NCBI GenBank assembly: GCA_003150235.1 | Contig: QAMW01000036.1 | Span: forward strand, 16,776 to 80,775 | Direction of reading: 5' to 3' | Source of the DNA: Bacteroidales bacterium | Lineage (GTDB): Bacteria > Bacteroidota > Bacteroidia > Bacteroidales > Muribaculaceae | Length of the DNA: 64,000 nt | Shown: positions 25,281-34,630 of the stretch, piece by piece | Layout: each line of letters begins with the position of its first letter | Numbering within the stretch: position 1 is the stretch's first letter | Position numbers and translations under genes: made by a program | Notes under the pieces: generated by a model | Seen by the model: the letters and a program-made list of their open reading frames with translations, nothing else | What the model was told of the DNA's origin: nothing | The model's database searches: none

Positions 25281-26123
25281 TCACTTTTTAAGCATAACCG
25301 ATACCCAGTTGTCACGGATATTCCGGTCAACATAGCTGAGTCCGCATCGCTCTGCCGCTTCCCTGATTACGGGTATGTCGTCATCGTAGAAGCCACTTAG
25401 AATCATTGTGCCGCCGTCGCGCAATGCCTCGGCGTATGAGGCGATGTCGCCTGTGATTATGTTGCGGTTTATATTGGCTATAAATATGTCGGCAGGCTCT
25501 ATACCGGAAAGAGCCGACGCATCACCGAGAATCACGTTGATTTCGGGATGATTGTTGATTTTCACATTGTCGACTGCATTAAGATAGGCAAATTCGTCGA
25601 TTTCGATAGCTTCGACACGCGATGCACCACGCATGGCGGCAAGAATCGCGAGTATGCCCGTACCGGTTCCCATGTCTATGACCGATTTCCCTTCGAGCGA
25701 TATTTCAAGAAGCCGCTTGATGATGAGGGACGTGGTCTGATGATGACCTGTACCGAAAGCCATCTTGGGGTCGATGACTATATCGTAGGGCAATGAGGGG
25801 ATATCTTTATGGAAAGAACTATGGATGACACATTTGTCATCAACCACAATCGGTTGAAAATAGTTTTTCTCCCATTCCGAGTTCCAGTCGCGTCCTTCCA
25901 CGGTATCCCATTTTACGTCAACGGTTGCAGGGAAGGGGAACTCTGCAATCACCTGACGAAACACTTCCTGGTCAAACAGCTCTTTTTTTACATAAGCTGT
26001 GAGTCCTGCGCCATCGGGGACAAAACTCTCATAATCATGTTCACAGAGCAGGGCGGCAAGGATGTCGGTGGCGTTTTCGTCACAAGGGGTGACATCCAGT
26101 CTTACTTCTACATAATCGTTCAT
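25281..26123 (-). CDS. prmA: ribosomal protein L11 methyltransferase
   Basis: Class I SAM-dependent methyltransferase, modifies lysines of ribosomal protein L11. 280 residues. A ferredoxin-like N-terminal domain (about 1-60) recognises L11; the SAM site reads VIDMGTGTGILAILAAMRG followed by VEAIEIDEFAYLNAVDN. The segment FIANINRNI, with Asn-Ile-Asn, matches the catalytic NI(N) motif of PrmA. 5 bp separate it from the M49 peptidase gene. Confidence 0.93.
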   Translation of the reverse strand: MNDYVEVRLDVTPCDENATDILAALLCEHDYESFVPDGAGLTAYVKKELFDQEVFRQVIAEFPFPATVDVKWDTVEGRDWNSEWEKNYFQPIVVDDKCVIHSSFHKDIPSLPYDIVIDPKMAFGTGHHQTTSLIIKRLLEISLEGKSVIDMGTGTGILAILAAMRGASRVEAIEIDEFAYLNAVDNVKINNHPEINVILGDASALSGIEPADIFIANINRNIITGDIASYAEALRDGGTMILSGFYDDDIPVIREAAERCGLSYVDRNIRDNWVSVMLKK

Positions 26124-26128
26124 TGCCG

Positions 26129-28138
26129 TTATCTTGGAAGTGTTGAATAATCGCGTGAGTAACGCAACATCTGGGGGATATAGCTTTCGCTGTAGTCAAC
26201 CACGACATCAGTCACGTTGCCTTTATCGTCCTTTACAAGAGAGTAGACAGGGTTTACAAATCCCTTGTACGGGGCTATGCTTAGATGAGCGTAACGGTCA
26301 AGTACTTCCTTGTGGATTGCCGGGTCGACCTTTACGGCGTATTTTTCAACCAGGTCACGCCCTGCCTCATAGTCGCCTTCGCTCTTTATGCGCTGTATCT
26401 CGCCGAGAAGTTGACCGAAAAGATTGCGCAACGCGGGATAGTCATTGATTTTTATGTAGGTCTTACCATCTTTTTTCACATATTCCACCACATTATCGGC
26501 TTTTCCGTGTTCATACGCCCATTCGGCTATAAGTTTGCGGTTACGCATGTGGGCTTCCTCGACATCCTTACCCGGCTCTATACGCATCAACTGAGTCATG
26601 AGCCCGTTAAGCATATACTTGTAATATTCCGCCTTGTAAGCCTCCGGATTGTCAAGCAGACCGAGCTCTATAAGTTTCGGGTCGGCGAGATAATAGAGCG
26701 CGAAAAGGTCGGCGCGAGCCTCTTCAAGAGTAGAGCCGTGAGCCTTCAACGCGTCCTGGTCGACACCCGGAAGGAGCCTGCCGGAGCCGTGACCGAGACA
26801 CTCGTGGAGGTCGGTGTGGAGGTTATCGGTGATAAACAGGTAGTCGTCAAGCAGCTTACGTGTAGGTGCATCAATCACAAACTCCTCGTTGAATCCGTTG
26901 CCGTGAGAAGCTTCGTCATACGCCATCGTGATATTTTCGAGCGTCACCGATTTAGAGCCGTGAGCGGCACGTATCCAGTTGGCATTAGGCAGATTTATGC
27001 CTATCGGGGTCGAGGGATAGGAGTCGCCGGCAAGGATAGCCGCCGTAATAACTTTTGCCGACACTCCTTTCACCTTATCTTTGCGGAAGGCGGGATTGAC
27101 GGGACTGTGGTCCTCAAACCACTGGGCGTTACCGCTCAGTGTCTCGGTACGAGCCGAAGCCTCGTTGTTCTTGAAATTTACGATTGACTCCCATGATCCT
27201 GTCATGCCGAGAGGGTCGTCATACGACTCTATGAAACCGTTGATGAAATCTACCTGTGAGGCGGTTTCTTCCGCCCATAGAATCGAGTAATCGTCAAATG
27301 TCTTCAAGTCGCCGGTAGTATAAAATTCGATAAGCTTGTCGATGTAAGCTTTCTGAGCCGGATTCTCGGCATATCCGGCAGCGAGTGTAAGCTCTTTCAC
27401 GATACGCTCGATAGCCTGCGTGTAAAGTCCGCCCACCTTATAAGGTTGCTCCACGACTTTTCCGTCAACTTTCACTTTACGGGTGTTAAGTCCGTAGGAA
27501 ATGGGTGTCAGGTCGGTGGTGTCTTTTAAGGCGGCGTAATAGGCTTCGACTTCCGGCTGTGTCACACCTTCGTATATGTTAGTAGCCGAGGTCAGGATAA
27601 GGTCGTGTCCCTCTGCCTGGTTTACTTTTTTCGGCTTGACTGACGGGTCGAAGATGAGTGTCAGAAGCGTATCCTGATTTACCGGGCGCGCCTCCGCAGG
27701 AAGCAACGCTATCTGCGACGTGAGAAATTCACGGCTGAACTCCGGCACAAACTTGTCCATCGAATAATGGTGGTGGATGCCGTTGGCAAACCATATCTGC
27801 TTCAGATATTTTTCAAATGCCTTGTAGTCGGCACTATTCTTGTCGCCCTTATAATTAATGTATATGTTTTCCATAAGGTCGCGTAGCGCGAGGTTATCCT
27901 TGCCGTTCTGGTCCCACAGGATGTCGCGCCCGGCAAGGGCGGCCTCTGTGAGATGATATATGAGCAGTTTCTGACGCAGTGAAAGGTCCTCAAACGCGGG
28001 TACTTTATAACGCAGCACCTCAATGTCGGCGAAACGGTCGACTACATATTGGAAATTGTCATTGTCTTTAGCCATTGCCTGTGAACTTGTCGCCAGGGTA
28101 AGCAGTGCTACTCCGGCGGTTTTTATCGTTTTAAGCAT
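26129..28138 (-). CDS. dipeptidyl-peptidase III (M49 zinc peptidase), exported form
   Basis: Removes dipeptides from the N-terminus of oligopeptides. 669 residues with a signal peptide (MLKTIKTAGVALLTLATSSQAMAK), so it probably acts in the periplasm, unlike the cytosolic eukaryotic form. Zinc motif HECLGHGSGRL (the HEXXGH form unique to M49) and, further on, the third ligand in EEARADLFALYYL. The length is that of bacterial DPP III. It lies 5 bp before prmA and 32 bp after rlmI. Confidence 0.92.
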   Translation of the reverse strand: MLKTIKTAGVALLTLATSSQAMAKDNDNFQYVVDRFADIEVLRYKVPAFEDLSLRQKLLIYHLTEAALAGRDILWDQNGKDNLALRDLMENIYINYKGDKNSADYKAFEKYLKQIWFANGIHHHYSMDKFVPEFSREFLTSQIALLPAEARPVNQDTLLTLIFDPSVKPKKVNQAEGHDLILTSATNIYEGVTQPEVEAYYAALKDTTDLTPISYGLNTRKVKVDGKVVEQPYKVGGLYTQAIERIVKELTLAAGYAENPAQKAYIDKLIEFYTTGDLKTFDDYSILWAEETASQVDFINGFIESYDDPLGMTGSWESIVNFKNNEASARTETLSGNAQWFEDHSPVNPAFRKDKVKGVSAKVITAAILAGDSYPSTPIGINLPNANWIRAAHGSKSVTLENITMAYDEASHGNGFNEEFVIDAPTRKLLDDYLFITDNLHTDLHECLGHGSGRLLPGVDQDALKAHGSTLEEARADLFALYYLADPKLIELGLLDNPEAYKAEYYKYMLNGLMTQLMRIEPGKDVEEAHMRNRKLIAEWAYEHGKADNVVEYVKKDGKTYIKINDYPALRNLFGQLLGEIQRIKSEGDYEAGRDLVEKYAVKVDPAIHKEVLDRYAHLSIAPYKGFVNPVYSLVKDDKGNVTDVVVDYSESYIPQMLRYSRDYSTLPR

Positions 28139-28170
28139 TGTATTGTTCGGTATATGTGTGAAATAATGGT

Positions 28171-29352
28171 TTATTCTACGTAAAGTATCAGCCCTTTAAG
28201 ATACTCGCCTTCGGGATGGTATATGTTGACCGGATGGTCGGCGGGTTGGGTGAGCTGATGAAGTATGCGCACCTTGCGGCGACTCTGCGCCGCCGCCGAG
28301 AACACGGCAAGACGGAACTGTTCGCGGCTCACTGCCTGGGAGCATGAGAATGTAAACAGGATACCGCCCGGGGCGATTTTCTCAAATGCCTTGGCGTTTA
28401 GCTTGCGGTAACCGATAAGCGCGTTTTTTAGGGCGCTGCGGTGTTTTGCAAAAGCCGGGGGGTCAAGAATGATAAGGTCGTAGGGCGTATCCATCGCCGA
28501 GAGAAACTTGAACGCATCTTCAGCGTATGAAGTGTGACGCGTGTCATCGGGGAAATTCAGGCGCACATTGTCGTCGGTCAACGCTATCGCCTTTGCCGAG
28601 CTGTCGACCGAGTGTACAAGCTCGGCACCTCCGCGCAGGGCATACACAGAGAATCCGCCGGTGTAACAGAACATATTCAGCACCTTGCGGTTGTGGGCGT
28701 ATTTTTCAAGCAGCGCGCGGTTATCACGCTGGTCTACGAAAAATCCTGTTTTCTGTCCCTTCAACCAGTCGACATGAAATTTCAATCCGTTTTCTTCTGC
28801 GACATTGGTTGAATATGAGCCTACGATATATTGGTTCTGGGGGTCGAGATGAGCCTTATATGGGAGAGTGGTCTCCGACTTGTAATATACATTTTTTATG
28901 CCCGCATCGGGAAGGTTGACCAGCTCCGAGGCGATAATATCGCGGGCAAAGTGCATTCCCGGAGAGTGAGCCTGCAGCACTGCCGTGTCGCCATAAACGT
29001 CAACGACCAGTCCTGGGAGAAAATCCCCCTCACCATGCACGAGACGGTAAGCGTTGTTATGCCGGTTGATGAGTTTAAGTGCACGCCGCAGCCGATACGC
29101 CGCTTTAAGACGCTCGCTGTAAAGCGCGGCGTCAACCGGCGAATCGCCCCATGCAAGTATCCTCACCGTGATGCTTCCAATCTGGTAGTGTCCTGTGCCG
29201 ATGACATTGCCGGTCGAGGAAACCACTTTCACCGTGTCGCCCTCCTCGATATTGTCAGGCTGACGTGCGACTGCACCTGAAAACACCCAGGGGTGAAGCC
29301 GTTCAAGCGATTGCTCCTTGCCTTTACGTAATACTATTTCAGGGTAATTCAT
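28171..29352 (-). CDS. rlmI: 23S rRNA (cytosine) methyltransferase, RlmI type
   Basis: 393 residues. PUA domain at the N-terminus (about 1-80, LRKGKEQSLERLHPWVFSGAV), an EEHEA-like domain, then a Rossmann methyltransferase with VLNMFCYTGGFSVYALRGGAE (SAM site) and LIILDPPAFAKH (DPPAF, base-binding). The catalytic cysteine is in FTFSCSQAVS. RlmI makes m5C1962 in E. coli 23S rRNA; the exact target here is assumed by homology. Its start is 18 bp downstream of the rseP stop. Confidence 0.88.
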   Translation of the reverse strand: MNYPEIVLRKGKEQSLERLHPWVFSGAVARQPDNIEEGDTVKVVSSTGNVIGTGHYQIGSITVRILAWGDSPVDAALYSERLKAAYRLRRALKLINRHNNAYRLVHGEGDFLPGLVVDVYGDTAVLQAHSPGMHFARDIIASELVNLPDAGIKNVYYKSETTLPYKAHLDPQNQYIVGSYSTNVAEENGLKFHVDWLKGQKTGFFVDQRDNRALLEKYAHNRKVLNMFCYTGGFSVYALRGGAELVHSVDSSAKAIALTDDNVRLNFPDDTRHTSYAEDAFKFLSAMDTPYDLIILDPPAFAKHRSALKNALIGYRKLNAKAFEKIAPGGILFTFSCSQAVSREQFRLAVFSAAAQSRRKVRILHQLTQPADHPVNIYHPEGEYLKGLILYVE

Positions 29353-29370
29353 ATCGTTTCTAAAGATGTT

Positions 29371-30738
29371 TTATCGGAATATAAAGCGGTATATGTCGTT
29401 GCCGTTGGCATAGAGCAGAAGCAGGATGAGGAATGCCATTCCGGCTATCTGCGCGTATTCCATGAATTTTTCACTCGGCTTGCGACGGGTGATGATTTCG
29501 TAGAGCAGGAACATGATGTGACCGCCGTCGAGAGCCGGGATTGGCAAAATGTTCATGAAAGCGAGTGCCACCGACAGGAATGCGGTGATTTCCCAGAAGG
29601 CAAGCCAACTCCATTTTTCAGGGAACATGCTTCCTATCGCCCCGAATCCGCCAAGGCTTTTAGCTCCCTCTGCGGTGGCGACATATTTCATCGAATTGAC
29701 ATAGGCTGAAAGCTTGCCTGTGCCTATTTCCCATCCCTTAGGTATGGACTGGAAAATGTTGTAGTGACGTGTCACTACAGGATATATGTCGGTAATCGGT
29801 TTCAGCTGTATGCCGATTTTACCTGCTTCCGTCGGTTTTATCGGTACGGTGATGGTGTCGCCGTCACGCACGAGTCGCATCCCCGTAGTCTGACCGGCAC
29901 GTTTTGTAAGTTCAGCGGTAAACTCCGTATAAGATGGCGTAATGGCATCGCCTACAGAGATGATATGGTCGCCCGGCTGGAGTCCTGCCTCTTTCGCCGG
30001 TTCACCGTTGACCACGCTCTGCACGTAAACGGGCAAGCGGTAATTGAGAAATCCCTTGTCTTCGTTAAGACGGAAAATGAAGTTTTCGGGAATCGCTATA
30101 TCGACAGAGTCCTTATGGTCGCGGAGTACCGTGATGGTCTTTGCCTCGACCATTTTCATCAGATGGTCGCCGGTCGATACATCGATTTTCTTTCCGTCGG
30201 CGAGAAGTGGGATGTCACCGTTGCGGAATCCTATTTCCTGCGCGGCAGGCACATATTCAAATCCTTCGTATGCCTGGTCGAGCGGAATATATTTTTCTCC
30301 CCAGTACCATGCTATGCCGGCGTAGATTAGTATCGCCAGAATGAAATTCATCAATACTCCTGCAACCATGACGAGTAGCCGCTGATAGGCAGGTTTGGAG
30401 CGAAATTCCCACGGCTTAGCGGGCTGAGCCATCTGCTCCTTGTCCATTGACTCGTCAATCATGCCAGCAATCTTGACATAGCCGCCAAGCGGCAGCCAGC
30501 CAATGCCATACTCGGTGTCGCGCCATGTCGCACGTTCCGGAGTGGCGGCATCGGAAGTTGTCTCTTTCTTCTTAGGCTTCCACTTGATAAGTGAAAACCA
30601 CGGGTCGAAAAAGAGATAGAATTTCTCGACCTTTATGCCAAACATGCGGGCAAATATATAGTGTCCGAACTCATGGATGATTACCAGAAGTCCGAGCGCA
30701 AGGATGAGCTGTAACGCTTTTATCAGAAATGTTTCCAT
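29371..30738 (-). CDS. rseP: site-2 intramembrane zinc protease
   Basis: Cuts membrane-bound anti-sigma factors during envelope stress and removes leftover signal peptides. 455 residues: zinc motif HEFGHYIFA in the first helix (about residue 22), a PDZ domain near the middle (GEPAKEAGLQPGDHIISVGD), and NILPIPALDGGHIMF at the C-terminal side, whose Asp is the third zinc ligand. A soluble insert (about residues 55-100) holds the charged KPKKKETTSDAATPERAT loop. 43 bp after dxr, a neighbour relation seen in many bacteria. Confidence 0.95.
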   Translation of the reverse strand: METFLIKALQLILALGLLVIIHEFGHYIFARMFGIKVEKFYLFFDPWFSLIKWKPKKKETTSDAATPERATWRDTEYGIGWLPLGGYVKIAGMIDESMDKEQMAQPAKPWEFRSKPAYQRLLVMVAGVLMNFILAILIYAGIAWYWGEKYIPLDQAYEGFEYVPAAQEIGFRNGDIPLLADGKKIDVSTGDHLMKMVEAKTITVLRDHKDSVDIAIPENFIFRLNEDKGFLNYRLPVYVQSVVNGEPAKEAGLQPGDHIISVGDAITPSYTEFTAELTKRAGQTTGMRLVRDGDTITVPIKPTEAGKIGIQLKPITDIYPVVTRHYNIFQSIPKGWEIGTGKLSAYVNSMKYVATAEGAKSLGGFGAIGSMFPEKWSWLAFWEITAFLSVALAFMNILPIPALDGGHIMFLLYEIITRRKPSEKFMEYAQIAGMAFLILLLLYANGNDIYRFIFR

Positions 30739-30781
30739 TATTTATCGGTTGTGATTGTAGATGTGTTTGTGGTGTTTATTG

Positions 30782-31942
30782 TCAGCCGTTTATGAGTGAG
30801 GCGGCATATTTCCGTGTCTCGGCATTGGTAGCGACATAATCGTCGTAGGTAGGCGACGCGATAAACGGCATTGCCTCTATCGAGCGTTCGATTATACGGC
30901 GTATGTCGAGGAAAGGTATCTGTCCCTTTAGGAATGCGGCTACGGCAATCTCGTTTGCCGCGTTTACTACACACGCCACGTTACCGCCTTTTTCCAGTGA
31001 ATAATATGCGAGTTTAAGCAACGGGAAGCGTTCAAAGTCGGGCTCGAAGAACTCCAGGCGGGAGTAGTCGGCAATCGACAGGCCCTTGCGGTCAGTGGGC
31101 AGACGGTGGGCAAATCCGAGGGCATAACGTATGGGAAGGTGCATGTCGGGGAGACCGAGCTGCGCTTTTATTGAGCCGTCGACAAATTCCACCATAGAGT
31201 GAACTATTGACTGAGGATGAACCACGGCACTGATTTTGTCGGCAGGCACGTCGAAAAGCCAGCGCGCCTCGATGATTTCAAATGCCTTGTTGAGCATGGT
31301 AGCCGAGTCAATCGTGATTTTCGCCCCCATCGACCAGTTAGGGTGGGCAAGGGCATCTTTGACTGTGACATGCTCCATCTCCTTGATTGACATGTTACGG
31401 AACGGTCCTCCCGACGCCGTGATAAGAAGACGTCGTATAGAGTCATGGCTCTCCCCGACGAGCGACTGGTAGATAGCCGAATGCTCGGAATCGATGGGCA
31501 TCAGCGCTGATTTGGACTTTGCAAGACGGCTTGTCACCAGCTCACCCGCCACTACAAGAGTTTCCTTGTTGGCAAGGGCGATGTCTTTATTGTGCTCAAT
31601 CGCTTTAAGTGTAGGCTCAAGTCCGCTGTATCCCACTGTTGCTATTACAGCCGTGTCAATTCCGGGTAGCGATATCGCCGCCTCGGCGACCGCCTTTGAG
31701 CCGGTCTCGACGGTAATTCCCAGCGGCGTAAGCGAATCGCGCAGACGGCTGTAGCCGCGTTCATCAGCAATCACTACTTTTTCCGGTCGGTGGGTCATTG
31801 CCTGCTTTTCAAGCAGGTCGACATTTGAACCTCCCACGAGCACTGCCGCGCGGAATAATTGAGGATACTCTGAAATTATATCAAGTGTCTGTACGCCAAT
31901 CGAGCCGGTGCTTCCGATGACGGCGAGTTGTTTCTGTCTCAT
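30782..31942 (-). CDS. dxr: 1-deoxy-D-xylulose 5-phosphate reductoisomerase
   Basis: Second step of the non-mevalonate isoprenoid pathway, the target of fosmidomycin. 386 residues. NADPH site VIGSTGSIGVQTLDII at the N-terminus; metal and substrate site ALMPIDSEHSAIYQ and LITASGGPF; MGAKITIDSATMLNKAFE. First gene of the nine-kilobase run that ends with the ABC permease; the run is drawn from tight spacing alone. Confidence 0.96.
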   Translation of the reverse strand: MRQKQLAVIGSTGSIGVQTLDIISEYPQLFRAAVLVGGSNVDLLEKQAMTHRPEKVVIADERGYSRLRDSLTPLGITVETGSKAVAEAAISLPGIDTAVIATVGYSGLEPTLKAIEHNKDIALANKETLVVAGELVTSRLAKSKSALMPIDSEHSAIYQSLVGESHDSIRRLLITASGGPFRNMSIKEMEHVTVKDALAHPNWSMGAKITIDSATMLNKAFEIIEARWLFDVPADKISAVVHPQSIVHSMVEFVDGSIKAQLGLPDMHLPIRYALGFAHRLPTDRKGLSIADYSRLEFFEPDFERFPLLKLAYYSLEKGGNVACVVNAANEIAVAAFLKGQIPFLDIRRIIERSIEAMPFIASPTYDDYVATNAETRKYAASLING

Positions 31943-31962
31943 TATATATATTAATGTGTCTG

Positions 31963-31970
31963 CAAATTTA
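31963..31970 (-). promoter_or_regulatory. -7 promoter box of dxr
   Basis: TAAATTTG on the minus strand, an exact TAnnTTTG match, 20 bp before the dxr ATG. No clear -33 TTG at the standard distance. Confidence 0.5.
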
Positions 31971-32059
31971 CGGCAATTTCACCTATTATAAAAGAAAAAA
32001 TCATATTAAGTGGCATGTATGTTAACTTCAGCCACTGACCGGCATTTGCCGGCGCCTTG

Positions 32060-32923
32060 TCAGAAGGAGATGTATTCACGCGGGTTAAGGGCGGCGCCTT
32101 TGTTCCACAACTCAAAAGTGAGGCCAGTGTCGTTGCCTTCACCTTTCGGCGCTGTAACACCGATTACCGACCCTTTGTCGACCTTGTCACCGGGCTGGAC
32201 AAAGGGTGTCGCCATGCCCGTGTATTTTGATACAAATCCGTTGGGATGCTGGATGATAATCGTGTTTTTCCCTTTCATGGTCGCGTATGAGTCGATGACA
32301 GTACCGGAATAGATGGCACTTACGGTCGATGATGGCGATGTGGTAAGGACGATTGAGAACTTTGACCGGGATTCGGGCTGAAGCTCAGTGGCGTTGCTCA
32401 CCGGAGGATAGAACGATATGCCGTCGGCTGCAATAGGCGACAGTACATTCAGGTTGAACCGCTCATTCTCTTCAAACTGGCGTACAAACTGACGTTCGTT
32501 TTCCGAAGCAGGCAGGAGAGAGTCGGGCGACATCGGCTCCCCCTGGACAGGTGTCACGGTTACAGTGATTGTATCCGAGGGATTGGTGAGCAGAGCTTCC
32601 AGATTTGTGATATAGGCATTGTTTATGTTTACTTGCGTGGCAAGAGAGTCGATTCTCATGGAGTTGACAATATTCTCCTGTCGTTGTCCCTCTTTGAGGT
32701 AGCCTGGGAGTAGTGTGCGTATCGGCGACAGTACTATGATTGTGGCAACGAGGCAGCTCAGTGCCGACACCAGAAGTAATGTCGCGATAACAATCTCGGT
32801 GCGTGTGAATTTGATTGTCCACACTTCGTTAAACCTGTTTTCATTTATAAACGATAGCCTGAATCGGCTCTTGGTCTTGAATGAATGTTTAGATTTCTTA
32901 ATGTTATCGTGTAGCTCGGTCAT
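32060..32923 (-). CDS. membrane-anchored LytM/M23-fold protein lacking zinc ligands
   Basis: 287 residues. Basic cytoplasmic tail of about 40, one membrane helix (residues about 45-66, IVIATLLLVSALSCLVATII), a predicted coiled-coil/helical stretch and then an M23-like beta domain (VSAIYSGTVIDSYATMKGKN...PGDKVDKGSVIGVTAPKGEG). Active M23 enzymes have HxxxD and HxH; here the corresponding sites read SYATMK and GLTFEL, with no histidine. It may be a catalytically dead regulator, as EnvC/NlpD are for amidases. Divergent to ompA. Confidence 0.8.
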   Translation of the reverse strand: MTELHDNIKKSKHSFKTKSRFRLSFINENRFNEVWTIKFTRTEIVIATLLLVSALSCLVATIIVLSPIRTLLPGYLKEGQRQENIVNSMRIDSLATQVNINNAYITNLEALLTNPSDTITVTVTPVQGEPMSPDSLLPASENERQFVRQFEENERFNLNVLSPIAADGISFYPPVSNATELQPESRSKFSIVLTTSPSSTVSAIYSGTVIDSYATMKGKNTIIIQHPNGFVSKYTGMATPFVQPGDKVDKGSVIGVTAPKGEGNDTGLTFELWNKGAALNPREYISF

Positions 32924-32957
32924 GGGCGGTCATTCAATGAATAAGAAAAAAGAAATA

Positions 32958-32965
32958 CAAATATA
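32958..32965 (-). promoter_or_regulatory. -7 promoter box of the M23-like gene
   Basis: TATATTTG on the minus strand, 34 bp before the ATG. The 351-bp gap (32924-33274) otherwise holds the OmpA promoter and its long leader; no other gene is seen there. Confidence 0.5.
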
Positions 32966-33095
32966 AGCATATTTTTGTAGAATTAATACAATGTTAAATT
33001 TCTAAACGGATTGAAACGGTGCTAAATAGCATGAAAATTAGTATATAAAGCAGTGTGAACTTTAACATTCGCGTGTTAAATTATGTCCAAAAAAG

Positions 33096-33126
33096 TTGCA
33101 TGATATTCAACAAAACTATACCTTTG
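33096..33126 (+). promoter_or_regulatory. ompA promoter and long leader
   Basis: TTG at 33096-33098, exactly 20 bp, then TACCTTTG at 33119-33126: a textbook Bacteroidetes sigma-A-type promoter. The start codon is at 33275, so the transcript has a leader of about 140 nt. A second TAnnTTTG (TATCTTTG, 33154-33161) lies in that leader without a suitable -33 box. GCCGGT occurs twice at 33184-33215. Confidence 0.75.
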
Positions 33127-33274
33127 TGAAAAAATTTAATGAACAAAGGGAAATATCTTTGTGTTAATATACCAAAACTTATGAGGCCGGTAGATGACGA
33201 TAAAAAGCCGGTTGAGTGGTTTAGAAAATAATGAAGGGTTTAAAATAATTTGTATAAATTAAAATTAAAGAAGA

Positions 33275-34471
33275 ATGAAAAAGAACATCCTTTTTGGTTT
33301 TGCTGCAGCGGGAGCCATGCTTCTTTCAGCAAACGAAGCTAACGCCCAGGAGGCTATAGTGATTGAGGAAGCTACATTCACAGAAGTAGAGTGTGCCGAT
33401 CACTACTATTCGGGAAAGAAGGATAACTGGTTTATCCAGATTGGCGCCGGTATGGAATTGCCTATCGTAGAACATTCACCTCACTCTGCTAAACGTCACA
33501 TCACTGCTGCTTATGGCGCAGGATTCGGTAAATGGTTCACTCCCTATCTGGGATGGCGTATCAGCGCACAGGGCGGTGCTTATCACTTTGATGCCGCAGG
33601 TGCATACCGCAAGGCTAAGTTTGTTAACGCTAACCTCGACTTGATGTGGGATATGTTTAACAGCTTCAGCGTAAATGACAACCGCGTATTCAGCATCGTA
33701 CCTTTCGTCGGTGTCGGCGGTTCTTATTCTTGGGATTTCACTGCTCCTTACGATGCTTACACTCCCGAGAATCACGGACGTCACAAAACTAAAGTATGGC
33801 AGGTTCCTGTATCAGTAGGTATGCAGTTCCGTTTCCGTCTTTGCGAGTATGTTGACTTCTTCGCTGAAGGCCGCTACTCATTCTACGGTGACACTTTCGA
33901 TGGCATCGCTTACGGTACTAACTCAATCGACATGAACCTTACCGCTATGGGTGGTTTCACTTTCAACCTCGGTGGCAAGAAGTTCAAATCATTCAACCCC
34001 TGTTCTTATCTTGGCTACATCAGCCAGCTCAACGGTCAGATCAACGACCTCCGCAGCGAGCTCGCCAACACCGGCGCACGTCTTGCAGCTGCTGAGGCTC
34101 AGCTCCCCTGCCCCGAGGTAGTAGCTGTTGAATGTCCTGAAGTAGGCGCTCCGTTGATGTCAACTGTACGCTTCACTATCAACTCTGCCAAGATATCTTC
34201 TATGGAAGCTGTCAATGTCTACAACATCGCGCAGTGGATGAAGGCTAATCCCGACACCAAGGTTGTCATCAAGGGTTACGCTGACAAGGATACCGGTACT
34301 GCAGAGTACAACCTCAAGCTCTCTGAGCGTCGTGCACAGAACGTATTCAACATGCTTACCAAGGAATACGGCATCGCAGCTGACCGTCTGACAGTTAAGG
34401 CTGAAGGTAGTGCTTCACAGATTTACGACACTAACAACTGGAACCGTATCGTAATCTTCTCACAGGACTAA
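33275..34471 (+). CDS. OmpA/OprF-family outer-membrane porin
   Basis: 398 residues. Signal peptide MKKNILFGFAAAGAMLLSANEANAQ. N-terminal half: an eight-strand-like barrel with aromatic-rich strands (WFIQIGAGMELPIV, FTPYLGWRISAQGGAYHFD). A short coiled stretch (LNGQINDLRSELANTGARLAAAEAQL) leads to a C-terminal OmpA domain whose motif GYADKDTGTAEYNLKLSERRAQNV includes the Asp and Arg that bind diaminopimelate in peptidoglycan. Codon choice (GGT, CGT, CTC, ATC, AAG) is far more biased than in neighbours, a sign of very high expression, consistent with the strong promoter, leader and terminator. Confidence 0.93.
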   Translation: MKKNILFGFAAAGAMLLSANEANAQEAIVIEEATFTEVECADHYYSGKKDNWFIQIGAGMELPIVEHSPHSAKRHITAAYGAGFGKWFTPYLGWRISAQGGAYHFDAAGAYRKAKFVNANLDLMWDMFNSFSVNDNRVFSIVPFVGVGGSYSWDFTAPYDAYTPENHGRHKTKVWQVPVSVGMQFRFRLCEYVDFFAEGRYSFYGDTFDGIAYGTNSIDMNLTAMGGFTFNLGGKKFKSFNPCSYLGYISQLNGQINDLRSELANTGARLAAAEAQLPCPEVVAVECPEVGAPLMSTVRFTINSAKISSMEAVNVYNIAQWMKANPDTKVVIKGYADKDTGTAEYNLKLSERRAQNVFNMLTKEYGIAADRLTVKAEGSASQIYDTNNWNRIVIFSQD

Positions 34472-34500
34472 TTTAAGGTAAAGCCTAAATAAACCCTTTT

Positions 34501-34531
34501 GCCTCCGCCCCTTTCGGGCGGAGGCTTTTTT
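34501..34531 (+). terminator. Rho-independent terminator of ompA
   Basis: GCCTCCGCCC, loop CTTTC, GGGCGGAGGC, then TTTTTT: a perfect 10-bp stem with a T run, 30 bp after the stop codon. Confidence 0.95.
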
Positions 34532-34630
34532 ATATCCCGATATTACATGTTTTCATCTTTTTAATATAAGTTTGGCATAAGTTTTGCTGTAAGGATTGTT
34601 ATTAACTGAAACAGATTCCATACCTATATT

